The notes beneath the pieces are model-generated. The model saw only the letters and a program-made list of their open reading frames with translations, was not told the origin of the DNA and ran no database searches. Positions 26,513 to 34,430 of a DNA stretch of 64,000 bases are shown one piece after another. This stretch comes from Echinicola vietnamensis DSM 17526. GTDB taxonomy: Bacteria > Bacteroidota > Bacteroidia > Cytophagales > Cyclobacteriaceae. The position numbers were made by a program, and so were the translations under genes. The stretch lies in assembly GCF_000325705.1 (NCBI RefSeq), contig NC_019904.1, positions 5,191,501 through 5,255,500 of the forward strand, written 5' to 3'. The stretch's first letter is position 1; the number at the start of each line of letters is the position of its first letter.

Positions 26513-27194
26513 GGATATCCTTTAAGGTTTTTACTGCTCCCTTGGCATGGCTCCGCTGCCGGGCGATCAACAGGTTGCGCTCGTTGAACCGCATCAGGTC
26601 GCTGAGGTTAAAGCGCACCTTCTTTTCCACCCTGTCGATCAGGGCAAGGCGTTCGCCGTCGTCCATTTTCATGTTGAAGGCGCTGACCACGCCGAGTACC
26701 TGTTCGAGGTTGCGCACCGAATGGTCGAGGATGCCCAGGTACACTTTTTCCATCCAGCGGAGTTCGGATGCCGAAAACTGGCCGCTGGCCGTGATGTGCC
26801 GCCAGGCCTTTTGGTATTCGGTGACCAGCCTGCCCTGCATCCGGGCAATGTCCCGGACCTTTTGGTACTGGGCAATGGCGCTCTTCACCTTCCAGAGACC
26901 GTCGTAATAATCCCCGTAAAGCTCCTTCTGCCGCTCGCCCCACTCGGCGATCTCCTCCAGCTTGAGCTTGTTGAGCGTATTTTCCAGCACCTTCTGGGCA
27001 TTCTGCAGCCAGATGGTGTTGTTCTGCATGCGCTGGATCTTCAGGTCGATGGCCACGATGGCCTTTTTCACCCCTTTGCGGATGATCTCCAGGATATAGG
27101 CCGGTACTGCTGCCTCCGTGCGGGGCATTTGCGGGGCCCCAAATAGCAGCAGCCCGGCCAGTATCACTGTTTTCACTCCCTTTGGCACCCTCAT
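26496..27194 (-). CDS. traI: Conjugative transposon protein TraI (first of three tandem paralogues)
   Basis: A 232-residue exported protein, and the best match to the usual TraI: after the signal peptide (MRVPKGVKTVILAGLLLFGA) come VPAYILEIIRKGVKKAIVAI, DLKIQRMQNNTIWLQNAQKV, LKLEEIAEWGERQKELYGDY and a C-terminal helix pair ending SHAKGAVKTLKDIHDEND. It directly follows traG with a 4-bp overlap, the expected position. It is thought to be periplasmic and coiled-coil rich, comparable to VirB5-type minor components. That parallel is inference. Confidence 0.85.
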   Translation of the reverse strand: MRVPKGVKTVILAGLLLFGAPQMPRTEAAVPAYILEIIRKGVKKAIVAIDLKIQRMQNNTIWLQNAQKVLENTLNKLKLEEIAEWGERQKELYGDYYDGLWKVKSAIAQYQKVRDIARMQGRLVTEYQKAWRHITASGQFSASELRWMEKVYLGILDHSVRNLEQVLGVVSAFNMKMDDGERLALIDRVEKKVRFNLSDLMRFNERNLLIARQRSHAKGAVKTLKDIHDEND

Positions 27195-29659
27195 TCCTGA
27201 CCTCCCTTCATTTCCATGGCCACCGAGGCGATCCCCTTTTCAAGGTCGCCCCCGAAGGCACGGGCCCTTTCCTGCACCTTTATCTTCTCCTTTTGTTCGG
27301 TGGTATAGGCCAGGTATTCCTCCGGCGACACCTCGGTACGGTACACCTTGCCCACCGGGCCCAGGCCGATGAACACTTCCTTGTACTTTCTGCCCGGTTC
27401 GTTGGCCCTGTTGATCGACATGACCTGCATGGTCTCCTTCTCGGTAAGGCCCAACAGCTCGCGGATCCCGTCGAACTTGTTGCGGTACTTGGACTGGTCG
27501 AGCAGGATCTTGCAGTCCGAGTTGTTGATGATGGCCTGTTTGATGATGGGGCTCGAGATGATGTCCTCTACTTCCTGGGTGACCACTACGGCCTCCCCGA
27601 AGAACTTGCGGACCGTCTTGAACAAATATTTGATGTATTCTGCCATCCCTTCCTTGGCAATGGCCTTCCAGGCCTCCTCGATCAGGATCATCTTGCGCAC
27701 GCCGCGCAGCTTCCGCATCTTGGAAACGAAGATCTCCATGATGATCAGCGTGACCACCGGAAACAGGATGGGGTGGTCCTTGATGTTGTCGAGCTCGAAG
27801 ACGATAAACCGCTGTTCGAGCAGGTCGAGGTTTTCCCGCGCGTTGAGCAGGTAGTCGAACTCCCCGCCCCGGTAATAGGGCCGCAGCACGTACAGGAAGT
27901 TGTCGATGTCAAAGTCGCGGTCCTTTACGCCCTGCGCTTCCAGCTGCTGTTTGAAACCTGTTGAACAGAATTCAAAAAAGGTATCAAAACAGGGAAAGGT
28001 CTCCCCGTCGAGTCCTTCATAATAACTTCCCAGGGCGTTGGAGATGGCCACGTACTCGCTGCGCGTAAAGGTCTCGTCGTCCTTTTTCCACAGGGCCAGC
28101 AGCAGCGTCTTGATGCTTTCCTTCTTTTCGGTGTCCAGGGGCCTTCCCCCCAGGTGGAAGGGGTTGAAGCAAATGGGACGGTCCTGCTCATAGGTAAAGT
28201 AATAACCGCCCACCAGCTCGCACAGTCCGCGGTAGGAATGCCCCACGTCCACCAGCACCACATGGGCACCTTTGGCATGGTAGCTGCGCACCATATGGTT
28301 GGTAAAGAAGCTCTTGCCGCTGCCCGATGGCCCGAGGATGAACTTGTTGCGGTTGGTGGTCCAGCCGCGTTCCATGGGCTCATCGGAAAGGTCCACGTTG
28401 ACCGGCTTCCCCGTCTGCCGGTCTCCCAGCCGCATGCCAAAGGGCGAGGGGCTGGAGACATAGCCCGTTTCCATGTTGAACAGGCAGCTGGCCTGCCGGC
28501 CAAAGGTCAAAAAGGTCTCCTCCTTGGGCAGTGCCGCCGCATTGCCGGGGATCCCTGCCCAGAACAGCTGTGGGGCGGCAAGGCTTTCCTCCTTGGCCAC
28601 CGCATCGAGCCTGGCAAAGGCCGCGCCCGTTTTGTTCCTGACCGCTTTGGTTTCCTCCGGGTCCTCCGACCAGGCGACCACATTGAAATGCGCCCTTACC
28701 GGCCGGCTGCCTTCCCGGATGCTCTCGTTGAGGTATTCCTGGATCGCCTGCCCGGAATGGAGGTTCTCCCTGCTGTAGGCGGAAAGGCCCTGCATGCGAA
28801 GGGCCCTGCTCTCGAGCTCCTTTGCCACGGCCTGCCCGTTTTCCATGACCACATACTGGTTGTAGATATGGTCGATGTCCAGCAGCTGGCCCAGAGGGGC
28901 TGCCTGGCCGATGGCAAAGGTCCTCTTGTCGGTACCGTATGCTTCATGCGACATGTGGTCGTGCAGGACATTGGGCAGGCATTCCATTTCGGACAGGGAA
29001 AACACCTGCACCCTGGAAGTGCCTATCCGCAGTTCCGGCTTGAAGGCAATGTCTTTTATCCGGGGCTTTGCCGCACAGGGATCCAAAAACAGGTAGCTTT
29101 CCAATAATCCCGGGGCTTGGGAAGTACCCAGAAGGTCCGCATCGGCCATTCTCACGATTTCCGTTCCGCCGTCGGCGACCGTTTGGACAAACTGGCCCAG
29201 CACGTTTTCAAACTCCTCCAACCTTTTGCCGTCCAGCAGTTCGGGCGAAAGGAACCTTGGCGCCAGCAGGTTGGAGCTGGCCAGACCGCTAGGCCCCTTC
29301 CCCTTTCGCGGAAGCGTCAGGAAAAGGCAACAGCGATGGTCAAGGTAGGGACGCTCGTGGAAGAACAGCCCGCTGCTCCTGTCCAAAAAGTCCCTGCCTT
29401 CGGTTGGGACAGTCCCCTTAAAGCCCTTTCGGACAAACCAGTCCTGTTTATGGAGGATGCACCCTTCCGGTAAAAGCCGGATCGCTTTGGCCCAGTTGGA
29501 CTGCAGGGCGGAATAGCCAGGTCCATCGAGGGTAAAGATTTCCGGTAACCGGAGCGCATAGCTTGCGGTGATGTCCCCTGCTCCGCTGATCAGGAATCCC
29601 TTTTCCAGCTTCCTGATGGGAAACCACCTGTCCAGTTCCCTTACATTGCTCCTATCCAT
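27191..29659 (-). CDS. traG: Conjugation ATPase TraG (VirB4-like)
   Basis: An 822-residue ATPase that powers assembly of the conjugative type IV secretion system on the cytoplasmic face. Walker A is FILGPSGSGKSFFTNH near residue 440, followed by HVVLVDVGHSYRGLCELVGG. The Walker B region is MILIEEAWKAIAKEGMAEYI near 660, and the motif EAVVVTQEVEDIISSPIIKQ follows. It starts 8 bp inside the end of traF. The length is normal for the family and no disruption is visible. Confidence 0.93.
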   Translation of the reverse strand: MDRSNVRELDRWFPIRKLEKGFLISGAGDITASYALRLPEIFTLDGPGYSALQSNWAKAIRLLPEGCILHKQDWFVRKGFKGTVPTEGRDFLDRSSGLFFHERPYLDHRCCLFLTLPRKGKGPSGLASSNLLAPRFLSPELLDGKRLEEFENVLGQFVQTVADGGTEIVRMADADLLGTSQAPGLLESYLFLDPCAAKPRIKDIAFKPELRIGTSRVQVFSLSEMECLPNVLHDHMSHEAYGTDKRTFAIGQAAPLGQLLDIDHIYNQYVVMENGQAVAKELESRALRMQGLSAYSRENLHSGQAIQEYLNESIREGSRPVRAHFNVVAWSEDPEETKAVRNKTGAAFARLDAVAKEESLAAPQLFWAGIPGNAAALPKEETFLTFGRQASCLFNMETGYVSSPSPFGMRLGDRQTGKPVNVDLSDEPMERGWTTNRNKFILGPSGSGKSFFTNHMVRSYHAKGAHVVLVDVGHSYRGLCELVGGYYFTYEQDRPICFNPFHLGGRPLDTEKKESIKTLLLALWKKDDETFTRSEYVAISNALGSYYEGLDGETFPCFDTFFEFCSTGFKQQLEAQGVKDRDFDIDNFLYVLRPYYRGGEFDYLLNARENLDLLEQRFIVFELDNIKDHPILFPVVTLIIMEIFVSKMRKLRGVRKMILIEEAWKAIAKEGMAEYIKYLFKTVRKFFGEAVVVTQEVEDIISSPIIKQAIINNSDCKILLDQSKYRNKFDGIRELLGLTEKETMQVMSINRANEPGRKYKEVFIGLGPVGKVYRTEVSPEEYLAYTTEQKEKIKVQERARAFGGDLEKGIASVAMEMKGGQE

Positions 29660-29978
29660 GTGCTGTCGGGTTCAGTGTTCTGACAAAGTCCCGGTCACGC
29701 ACCTTGATCCCCAGGGGGACCTTGCGGTGGACCAGCCGTTTTTTCAGGCCGTGCCGGCCATATTTCCTGTTCATTTTGAAGGTCCCTTCCACCAACAGGT
29801 AGCCCATAAAGCCACAGGCCACCCCGTTGGTCCAAAAGGACAGGCCCAGCACATAGCCCATCGCAAATACCAGCAGCAATACCACCAGGCCAATGCCCAG
29901 GTACAGGATGTACTGTGCCTGCAGGCCCTTAAAGGAAATGGGCCGGTTGACGCCCTTGTTGACCGTATAGCGCTTCAT
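29652..29978 (-). CDS. traF: Conjugative transposon protein TraF (DUF4133)
   Basis: A 108-residue protein starting MKRYTVNKGVNRPISFKGLQ, the TraF/DUF4133 signature, with two membrane spans (YILYLGIGLVVLLLVFAMGY, LSFWTNGVACGFMGYLLVEG) and a basic C-terminus. It corresponds in position and size to VirB3-type inner-membrane proteins. It lies 1 bp after traE and overlaps traG by 8 bp. Confidence 0.92.
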   Translation of the reverse strand: MKRYTVNKGVNRPISFKGLQAQYILYLGIGLVVLLLVFAMGYVLGLSFWTNGVACGFMGYLLVEGTFKMNRKYGRHGLKKRLVHRKVPLGIKVRDRDFVRTLNPTAHG

Positions 29979-29979
29979 G

Positions 29980-30285
29980 TCAACCGAAGAAGCTGGTGAG
30001 CACGGTGGCCACGATGACCAGGAACACGCAGCTGCCGAACCATGCGGCGGCCACCTTGCCGGTATCCGGCTCCCCGGAGTTCCACTTGTTGAAGACCTTT
30101 ACCGCGCCGATCAGCCCGACGATGGCACCGATGGCGTACATCAGGTTGACCCCGGACTGGAAGTAGCTGCGCACCTTGGTGGTGGCCTCCATGATGCCGG
30201 CATTGCCGTCCTGTCCGAATGCCGACAGGGAAATCCCCGTCAGCAGCAGAATGAGCAGCCCTTTACTGAGTTGGTTGTGTGTCAT
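29980..30285 (-). CDS. traE: Conjugative transposon protein TraE (DUF4134)
   Basis: A 101-residue protein with a signal peptide (MTHNQLSKGLLILLLTGISL), then GIMEATTKVRSYFQSGVNLM and two membrane spans (AIGAIVGLIGAVKVFNKW; AAWFGSCVFLVIVATVLTSF). This is the DUF4134 family, similar to VirB2-type pilin-like subunits in size and topology. It overlaps the end of the upstream small membrane gene by 23 bp. Confidence 0.92.
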   Translation of the reverse strand: MTHNQLSKGLLILLLTGISLSAFGQDGNAGIMEATTKVRSYFQSGVNLMYAIGAIVGLIGAVKVFNKWNSGEPDTGKVAAAWFGSCVFLVIVATVLTSFFG

Positions 30286-30610
30286 GGTGTGATGGTTTGG
30301 TGTTTTCCCTTTCCACCGCCCGGCAGAAAGGTGCTTGTGAAAGCAGGTCCAATTGGATATGGGAAGGGACGATCAGTTTGCCCTTTTTGAACCTGGGCGG
30401 GTCAAGGCCCGCATGGATACGGGCATACTCCTGGAAGGCACGGCAGAGCGTTTCCTCCCCTGCCGGGGAAATGCGTGCATGTTGACGGGCTTTCCTTTTT
30501 GCAAGGGCAAACGGTCCGAACAGGATGGAGAGCACGATCATATAGTACAGGAGAACGGTTCCGGCCAATGCTGACCAGAAACCCGGGCCAAACGAGATCC
30601 ATTCCGGCAT
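30263..30610 (-). CDS. Small membrane protein, first gene of the tra operon
   Basis: A 115-residue protein with one N-terminal membrane span (FWSALAGTVLLYYMIVLSIL, about 11-30), then a basic stretch (AKRKARQHAR) and a soluble tail ending NTKPSHHDTQPTQ. I do not recognise the family. It overlaps traE by 23 bp and follows the shared tra/mob control element, so it is probably co-expressed with the transfer genes. The topology predicts a cytoplasmic tail. Confidence 0.65.
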   Translation of the reverse strand: MPEWISFGPGFWSALAGTVLLYYMIVLSILFGPFALAKRKARQHARISPAGEETLCRAFQEYARIHAGLDPPRFKKGKLIVPSHIQLDLLSQAPFCRAVERENTKPSHHDTQPTQ

Positions 30611-30697
30611 ATCCTTTTTTGGTTTGATGATGGTACAAATCTCAAAAAGGCCGCAATAAAAAATTCACCAGTCGGTGCGGACTCCGGTAAAAAAAAT
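30611..30697 (-). promoter_or_regulatory. tra operon promoter and operator (shared with the mob operon)
   Basis: Read on the minus strand: an eight-T run, a CCGGAGTCCG quasi-palindrome and ACTGGTGAA (30664-30697), then 23 bp further on a TTTG-type promoter core (GAGATTTG, 30636-30643), then the start codon at 30610. The same blocks occur upstream of the mob operon (52994-53076): TTCACCAGT lies 54 bp from the start codon here and 52 bp there. The TTTG core resembles the Bacteroidota -7 box (TAnnTTTG). Regulator binding is inferred. Confidence 0.65.
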
Positions 30698-30869
30698 CTC
30701 CGAAGCACCAATCCTTGGCCCCTCCCTTGGGACCAGGGCCCTTTCCGACCACACGGGCCAAGGGTACCAGGCCCGGAGGGAAACTTCACTCCATGACCGG
30801 TTGCACTGCCCCGGCCATTGGGCAATGCCAAGCCGCACCCAGGACGGTCGCCCCATGCATTGGAAGGGA

Positions 30870-31709
30870 CTAGAGTCCTTCACTCTCCAGTATATAGTCC
30901 TCCAATTTCTCCTTCAGCACCTCCAGGAACAATGTCCTTCCCTTTTTACGGATCCTGATCTCCTGGAACCGTTTATATACGTCCCCCATGTCCCCACCGA
31001 GCAGTTGCCCCATGACCTTGGCCACTTCCCTGATCTCTGCCTGTCCATGGTTGAGCACTCCGGCCACTTTTAGGGCATAGACGAGTTCTACCAACTGGTT
31101 TTTCTTCCCCGTCCATTTGAGTGTCACCTGTTTCTGTGCCGTGGCCGGCGGTCCTTGGAGGGACTGGATGGCCGAATTGATGTACTTGTTGATCCTGATA
31201 GCGGCAAGTATGGTCGAGATCCCCAAGCAGGCCACGGTACAACTGCTCCTGTCGATCGGTGTGTGAAAGGCCCTTGACACCAGAAAGTCGGCCCTTCCCG
31301 CCCGCAAAAAATAATGCCGGTCGAAATGGGTCCTGTCCAGCATGTAATATTGGTGAAGGTCCCTGTTGAAATTCAAAAATGCCTGGAGCTTTTGCTGTTC
31401 TTTCAGGAGGTATTTGACCTGGTCACCTTTTTGGGAAATCGGCCGTGCTGATTCCAGGTTGAACAGTTCGGCATAATAGATGGATTCCGAATGGAAATCC
31501 GGCTTTATGTGCTTAAAAAAATGGATTTCCGCTGCCTCGTCACCGAATTCATATTTTGCCAGGGCCACATCGAGCTCCCCCAGTACCTTTTCGGCATTTT
31601 TGTGTGCGGCCTGCAAATGAAACAAACGGTCCTCTCCCAGGGCACTGGCCTCTGGCAGCTCCCTGTCCAGGCGTTCTTTTAGCGTTTGGGCCAATTTTTG
31701 AATATCCAT
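30870..31709 (-). CDS. rteC: RteC-domain regulator
   Basis: A 279-residue protein of the RteC family, which in CTnDOT activates the excision operon. Seen: the helical N-terminal part, EIHFFKHIKPDFHSESIYYA, the DRHYFLRAGRADFLVSRAFH block and the winged C-terminal region LKWTGKKNQLVELVYALKVA followed by FQEIRIRKKGRTLFLEVLKE. It starts 4 bp after the stop of the Crp-like gene, so the two are co-transcribed. No RteA/RteB pair lies next to it, so its control differs from that of CTnDOT. Confidence 0.88.
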   Translation of the reverse strand: MDIQKLAQTLKERLDRELPEASALGEDRLFHLQAAHKNAEKVLGELDVALAKYEFGDEAAEIHFFKHIKPDFHSESIYYAELFNLESARPISQKGDQVKYLLKEQQKLQAFLNFNRDLHQYYMLDRTHFDRHYFLRAGRADFLVSRAFHTPIDRSSCTVACLGISTILAAIRINKYINSAIQSLQGPPATAQKQVTLKWTGKKNQLVELVYALKVAGVLNHGQAEIREVAKVMGQLLGGDMGDVYKRFQEIRIRKKGRTLFLEVLKEKLEDYILESEGL

Positions 31710-31713
31710 GGTT

Positions 31714-33243
31714 TCAGTTGGTTTTCCTTGCGTGCATCAAAATTGTCCTGTACCAGGTCTCCCATGCGGCCACCTGTCCTTCCATCAATTCCAAAAATGC
31801 CGACATTCCATTTCGTGCTTCATTTGGCCTTTCGGCAAAAAACTTTTCCTTGAGGGCATTCATGAGCTCCCTTTCCTCTCCGTACGCTTCCATGAGTTCC
31901 CGCACCACCCTTTTGCTGTCCTTGCGTTCCGCCCTGCTTTTAAGGGGTACCAGGTTATGGGGAAGGTTGCCGAACACCACCGTGTCCACGGCCAATATTT
32001 CATTGGACAACCGTACCAGGTTGCTGCCCATTTCCATATAGGCCTCCAAAAATCCCTGGTGGGGCCTCAGTTCCCGCCACTGTTCCCTGTAGACGATCTT
32101 CAGCAGCTGCATGCACAGTTTACCTTCCGAAAACCGTTGGCGCTGCCGTTCATATTCCCTTATTTGGGATTCGGTCTCAATGGGATAATGGATGAATTGC
32201 CAGTCCCTGCCGCCGACATAGTCCCCTATCAAGGCCGACAGTAATTCAACTCCTTCGGCATCCATGGAAATTTCATTGAACAGGTCTTTTACTGCCGTAA
32301 CATAGGCCTGTCCCCGTACCGGTACATCCGACTGTGTTCGTGTCCGTAGACCGGGATCTATCCATGTCTTTACCTCCTTCCAATATTTGGATCGTTCCCT
32401 TAGCGGTACCTGGTACATAAAAACATCAATGGCGGTAAGCAGGGAGATCACCCTACCTGCCCAGGCCACCCGCTCCTCGTTCCCCAGGGGATATAGCCTC
32501 CCCACCAAAAAATCCATTTTCATTTCCCCCAAGGTCCTGGCCGCCTCGGTATTCAGTGGCACAAAAAAATAGGTCCGCCAGGCATCCAGTGAGCCTTTGA
32601 TGAATTCCCGCTCACGGTGGTCCCGCAAGGGGAAGCCCTTGTGCAGGACCATTGAGGTCCGGTCTGAGGTCCTTTCCCCGGGATCCGTCCCGATCCTTGC
32701 CATGGTCCTGATGGAGATGTCCAGCAGTTGCGCCAACTGCTTCTGGGTCAGTTTTCCCACTTCACCCCTTAATTTCTCCCTGACCATCCGCCATGCCGAT
32801 CGATAGGGCAGTCCATCGATTTCCGTCCAAAACCGCTCCCAGCTTTCCGTATGGGCCACCACCCTTTCGTATAAAATCCTAAAACCCTCCATATTGGGAA
32901 GGATCATCTCCAGGTTGTCCCTTGAGCAACAGGCCACCCTGCACGGTTGCAGGGCGACCACTTCATGGTTGCTGTCCAATTGCTTCTCGAAACTTGCCAG
33001 GTCCATGGCAAAATACTGTGGCGGGTATACCCGGCGTAGCCTGTTGTTCAGGGTGATCCCCGCCAACCCTTCCATGATAAAATTCACTTCGTTTTCTTCC
33101 CTGCCCTTTTTTCTGATCACTTCGTTTTTCCGATAGGTAAAAAATTTAACCCGGTGCTCGATGGATTCATAGTGTTCCATATCCACCTTGTAAAAATCGT
33201 CCAGCAGGTCTTTGAGTTTTTCGAGGTCCGATAACTTTTTCAT
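31714..33243 (-). CDS. Crp/Fnr-like regulator with a large unknown C-terminal domain
   Basis: A 509-residue protein. Residues ~15-125 look like a cyclic-nucleotide-binding jelly roll (HRVKFFTYRKNEVIRKKGRE, VNFIMEGLAGITLN). A helical linker follows, then a short HTH-like segment (KLTQKQLAQLLDISIRTMAR, near 180-200). Usual Crp/Fnr proteins end near 220; here ~300 further residues follow (for example REREFIKGSLDAWRTYFFVP and a helical C-terminus) that I do not recognise, though the RTYFFVP...DFLVGRLYPLG stretch is loosely reminiscent of RteC (DRHYFLRAGRADFLVS). It precedes rteC by 4 bp in one operon. It may be an input sensor for ICE excision or transfer, which is inference. Confidence 0.7.
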   Translation of the reverse strand: MKKLSDLEKLKDLLDDFYKVDMEHYESIEHRVKFFTYRKNEVIRKKGREENEVNFIMEGLAGITLNNRLRRVYPPQYFAMDLASFEKQLDSNHEVVALQPCRVACCSRDNLEMILPNMEGFRILYERVVAHTESWERFWTEIDGLPYRSAWRMVREKLRGEVGKLTQKQLAQLLDISIRTMARIGTDPGERTSDRTSMVLHKGFPLRDHREREFIKGSLDAWRTYFFVPLNTEAARTLGEMKMDFLVGRLYPLGNEERVAWAGRVISLLTAIDVFMYQVPLRERSKYWKEVKTWIDPGLRTRTQSDVPVRGQAYVTAVKDLFNEISMDAEGVELLSALIGDYVGGRDWQFIHYPIETESQIREYERQRQRFSEGKLCMQLLKIVYREQWRELRPHQGFLEAYMEMGSNLVRLSNEILAVDTVVFGNLPHNLVPLKSRAERKDSKRVVRELMEAYGEERELMNALKEKFFAERPNEARNGMSAFLELMEGQVAAWETWYRTILMHARKTN

Positions 33244-33515
33244 AGTTTCTTATTTAGATTAAAAAAACCAACATTCAGGCATGGCAAAAAACCCATTCCT
33301 CAACAGTCAAGGAAAAAGCAACCACACATTAAAACAATGGCTTTCAATAGATTATGGAATCAAACTAAAAAGAGTTCAAAAATCAAGTCAAGTTTTTCAA
33401 GCACTTTTTTCCATTTAACCTCAAAAAAAGGACATTTTCGTACCCAAAGTATGACATTTTCATACTTTACGACCCTCCTATTGTAATTTTCTATGTTATC
33501 GTCGAATTTGAAGCC
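33244..33515. promoter_or_regulatory. Divergent control region, Crp-like regulator / mauE-like gene
   Basis: The gap contains a direct repeat, GACATTTTCGTAC (33431-33443) and GACATTTTCATAC (33453-33465), exactly 22 bp apart, and an interrupted palindrome AAAGTATGA-CATTT-TCATACTTT (33446-33468). Both lie 50-85 bp upstream of the mauE-like start. The 22-bp period (two turns) is that of an operator bound by a dimer or by two monomers on one face. The regulator encoded next door is a candidate. The leftward promoter for the regulator is not obvious. Confidence 0.5.
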
Positions 33516-33947
33516 ATGAAAACGACGGCAACAGATTCAAAGGATCCATTATATCAAACGGCAGCCATCCTTTACCTGTCCCTATGGACATTTACGGGGA
33601 TCGAAAAGTTAGTGGATTACGCTAGCTACCTTGGAGAAATCAGGAACCAGGTTTTCCCCCTGGCTTGGGCAGAAGGGCTAGCTCCGACCGTCCTGATCAT
33701 CGAATTGCTATTGGCATTGCTGCTTTTGAACAGCAAGACCAGAAAAACCGCCCTATTGCTTTCAACCCTGTTGATGACCGCTTTTACGACCTATATCGGT
33801 CTTGTCTGGATGGGGGCATTCCCAAGGGTTCCCTGCTCGTGTGCGGGCTTTCTTGAGGCAATAGGCTGGAGTGGACATTTACTGTTCAACGCGGCATTTA
33901 TACTCTTGGGAATAATAGGCCTGATAAGGCCACTAAACACGATATAG
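33516..33947 (+). CDS. MauE/DoxX-like redox-associated membrane protein
   Basis: A 143-residue protein with four membrane helices (TAAILYLSLWTFTGIEKLVD; LAPTVLIIELLLALLLLNSK; ALLLSTLLMTAFTTYIGLVW; LFNAAFILLGIIGLI). A Cys-x-Cys pair (Cys107, Cys109 in FPRVPCSCAGFLEAIGW) sits at the end of the third helix, the expected periplasmic side. MauE is needed for disulfide-rich methylamine dehydrogenase maturation and its relatives are suspected electron donors or acceptors for thiol chemistry. In Bacteroidota such genes sit beside DUF6520 genes and SusC/SusD/TlpA clusters, as here. The partner is unknown. Confidence 0.78.
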   Translation: MKTTATDSKDPLYQTAAILYLSLWTFTGIEKLVDYASYLGEIRNQVFPLAWAEGLAPTVLIIELLLALLLLNSKTRKTALLLSTLLMTAFTTYIGLVWMGAFPRVPCSCAGFLEAIGWSGHLLFNAAFILLGIIGLIRPLNTI

Positions 33948-34079
33948 AAGAAAATCAACAATAACTGCCCAATCTCACGGGAAAAAGTCATTAGGTGAGA
34001 TTAATCTTTTCCCCAGGCAGCAAATGGAGGAAGCCGAAAATCCCGATAAGAGTAGGCAACGTAACCATAAAACGTTTAT

Positions 34080-34104
34080 GGGATTTTGATGGTCAAAAAT
34101 CCCG
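34080..34104 (+). other. Hairpin before the small secreted protein
   Basis: GGGATTTTGA and TCAAAAATCCC pair with one bulge around a TGG loop, ending 10 bases before the ATG at 34114, so the hairpin would sit on the ribosome-binding region of the mRNA. It could set the translation level of the small gene relative to the mauE-like gene upstream. Role inferred. Confidence 0.4.
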
Positions 34105-34113
34105 ATTTCAATC

Positions 34114-34383
34114 ATGAAAAAACTATTGAAAAACATGCCGCTATTGGCCTTTGTACTGGCAGCGGCCAGCGCGCTGGCCATTAACCTTCCGGCTGAAGAG
34201 GTCCAAGGGACCAAAGAGGCGCTGAACCCGGCCAATAACCAGTGGGAGGACATCACTGGACAAATGCAGGGCATCCACTATAACTGTGACGAGGAAGTGG
34301 AAACGGACTGTACCCGTGAACTGGACGAGTTCGGCCAGGAAATCGCCGGCACCCGTGTGGAAGGAGAATACCAACCACTTTAG
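34114..34383 (+). CDS. DUF6520-like small secreted protein
   Basis: An 89-residue preprotein. The signal peptide (MKKLLKNMPLLAFVLAAASA, cleavage near LAINLPA) leaves an acidic mature chain of ~65 residues with only two cysteines (Cys58, Cys66 in HYNCDEEVETDCTREL). It matches the DUF6520 pattern of small exported Bacteroidota proteins. It lies 166 bp after the mauE-like gene on the same strand and ends at a strong bidirectional terminator. The two cysteines could form a disulfide, with the neighbouring MauE-like and TlpA-like proteins supplying redox control. That link is inference. Confidence 0.7.
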   Translation: MKKLLKNMPLLAFVLAAASALAINLPAEEVQGTKEALNPANNQWEDITGQMQGIHYNCDEEVETDCTRELDEFGQEIAGTRVEGEYQPL

Positions 34384-34398
34384 GGGCAGGGGTTAAAA

Positions 34399-34427
34399 AA
34401 AGGCCAGGGGCAGAACCCCTGGCCTTT
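34399..34427. terminator. Bidirectional terminator between convergent genes
   Basis: A perfect 12-bp stem, AAAGGCCAGGGG / CCCCTGGCCTTT, with a CAGAA loop lies between the converging DUF6520-like and susD-like genes. On the minus strand it is followed by a T-run (TTTTTTAACC), and on the plus strand by TTT in the stem. Confidence 0.9.
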
Positions 34428-34430
34428 GAT

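Noticed and set aside
28154..29107. 317-codon plus-strand frame opposite traG
   Set aside because: Mirror frame of a well-conserved ATPase gene, without recognisable motifs.
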